Source: Candidatus Omnitrophota bacterium (GTDB lineage: Bacteria; Omnitrophota; Omnitrophia; Omnitrophales; Aquincolibacteriaceae). Taken from it: DNA of 6,665 bases. Position 1 is the first letter of the stretch; each line of letters starts with the position of its first letter. The stretch spans positions 1 to 6,665 of the forward strand of contig JAHFHJ010000083.1 in NCBI GenBank assembly GCA_023246985.1, in the 5' to 3' direction. The notes beneath the pieces were generated by a model. It made no database searches. It worked only from the letters and a program-made list of their open reading frames with translations, and was not told where the DNA came from. Both the position numbers and the translations under genes were made by a program. This document shows, piece by piece, positions 5,846-6,665 of the stretch.

Positions 5846-6665
5846 ATGAAACAGGTCCGGAAAAATGATGGGGTCGAGCGGAACGGGATGATGGGGTCCC
5901 AACGAAGTCTGCTGCGCAGGGTCGTTTCTTTTCTTGCGATCCTTGCGGTTGGTTTTCTTGGCGTTTACTTCCGGACCTATGTGATCCACGGGGGGCCTCT
6001 CTTCCAATTCGCCTCCTTGCGCGCGCGTGCGGAGACCGTCGTCAAAAAACGAATGTCCGACCAGGTGGCCAAGAACATGGCGCAGGAAATCGCCCATTTG
6101 CCCGGCGAGGAAAAAGAAATGAAATTGGCGCCGCTCGTGGAGAAGGCGGCCCAAGAAAATCCTGCTCAGTTTAACGCGACGGTCCAAAAGGTCATGCAGC
6201 TCATCGACGGGCCCCGCTCTTGGTCCTGGCGGTCGAAATATCTGCTCGAAACAGATCCCTATCATTATCTCTATCAGACGAAACAGGTACTCACGACCGG
6301 AAAAAGCGGGCCGGAGATAAAGGCCGGGAAGGTCTTGAACCCGATGGGACGCGCTCCCTACGGCAGTTGGGAGCCCTTCCTGCTTCACCCTTACGCCGGC
6401 GCGGTTTTTTACAAGGGCCTGCGCCTGTTTTTTCCTGATATCCGGGTGGCGGAAGCCTTGGCTTACTGGCCCCTGCTCATGGTCCTTCTGGTCCCGTTCG
6501 CTTACGCACTATTTTCCAGAGCCGTCGGGCTCGATTTTTTTTCTTCTCTTTTTGGAATGCTCACGATTACGCTGGCGCCGGTCTTTATCCTTAGGACCCT
6601 GTACGGCTGGTTTGACACGGATGCCTATAGCTACCTTTTTCCTTTCGGGATTTTCGCGTTTATTC
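5846..6665 (+). CDS. STT3/AglB/PglB-type oligosaccharyltransferase, N-terminal part
   Basis: The gene is cut by the right edge; 273 codons are visible of a family that usually has 700 or more residues. The enzyme moves a lipid-linked glycan to asparagine in N-X-S/T sequons on the outer side of the membrane. After a basic N-terminus comes the first membrane helix (about 25-46). The first external loop carries the metal-binding motif LLETDPYHYL (133-142), with D137 equivalent to the EL1 Asp of PglB/AglB. WEPFLLHPYAGAVFY (175-189) follows. Membrane helices lie at about 203-225 and 232-249, and the second motif RTLYGWFDTDAYSYLFP (250-266) has D257 and D259. This closely matches the YDTDM region of PglB. 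Oddly, about 90 residues, mostly charged and helical (about 56-118), separate the first helix from the DPY motif. The WWDYG-type sequon-binding site and the EL5 Glu would lie beyond the window. The gap of 61 bases before it shows no terminator, so it probably belongs to the operon. Confidence 0.88.
   Translation, partial: MKQVRKNDGVERNGMMGSQRSLLRRVVSFLAILAVGFLGVYFRTYVIHGGPLFQFASLRARAETVVKKRMSDQVAKNMAQEIAHLPGEEKEMKLAPLVEKAAQENPAQFNATVQKVMQLIDGPRSWSWRSKYLLETDPYHYLYQTKQVLTTGKSGPEIKAGKVLNPMGRAPYGSWEPFLLHPYAGAVFYKGLRLFFPDIRVAEALAYWPLLMVLLVPFAYALFSRAVGLDFFSSLFGMLTITLAPVFILRTLYGWFDTDAYSYLFPFGIFAFI

Noticed and set aside
5810..6388. Open frame of 192 codons on the minus strand
   Set aside because: It is antisense to the STT3 gene, which has diagnostic DPY and DTD motifs. 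The reverse product shows no domain pattern.

Overview
All seven recognisable genes lie on the + strand and read as one glycan-assembly and protein-glycosylation operon. The host looks like an uncultured bacterium. Base composition is moderately GC-rich, the genes are tightly packed with AGGAG/AAGGA-type ribosome binding sites, there are several cobalamin-type radical SAM genes, and a DUF2304 gene sits beside a DPM1-like transferase. Together with an STT3-type oligosaccharyltransferase this is the style of candidate-phylum genomes such as Omnitrophota. That placement is an inference; no rRNA or marker gene is present to prove it.

Layout. Positions 2-100 hold the last 32 codons of an upstream gene of uncertain identity. 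A 158-base non-coding stretch (101-258) contains a hairpin just before the first operon gene. Then follow: a family 2 glycosyltransferase (259-1287, TTG start); a B12-binding-domain radical SAM protein (1291-2673); a class I SAM methyltransferase (2675-3331); a second, paralogous B12-type radical SAM protein (3328-4761); a DPM1/DPG-synthase-like family 2 glycosyltransferase (4727-5455); a DUF2304 small membrane protein (5446-5784); and the first 273 codons of an STT3/AglB/PglB-type oligosaccharyltransferase (5846 to the right edge, cut by the window). Junctions are +3, +1, -4, -35, -10 and +61 bases, so translational coupling through most of the operon is likely.

How the genes may work together (inference). 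The two glycosyltransferases would build a sugar chain or activated sugar on a polyprenyl lipid at the inner face of the membrane. DUF2304 would anchor the second one, much as DPM2/DPM3 anchor DPM1. The methyltransferase and the two radical SAM enzymes would methylate or otherwise modify the sugar or the lipid, including at unactivated carbons. The oligosaccharyltransferase would then transfer the finished glycan to asparagine residues of exported proteins. The most unusual points are this combination of cobalamin radical SAM chemistry with an N-glycosylation enzyme, and a stretch of about 90 residues between the first membrane helix and the first catalytic Asp motif of the STT3 protein.

No tRNA, rRNA, CRISPR array, insertion sequence or other mobile element was seen on either strand.
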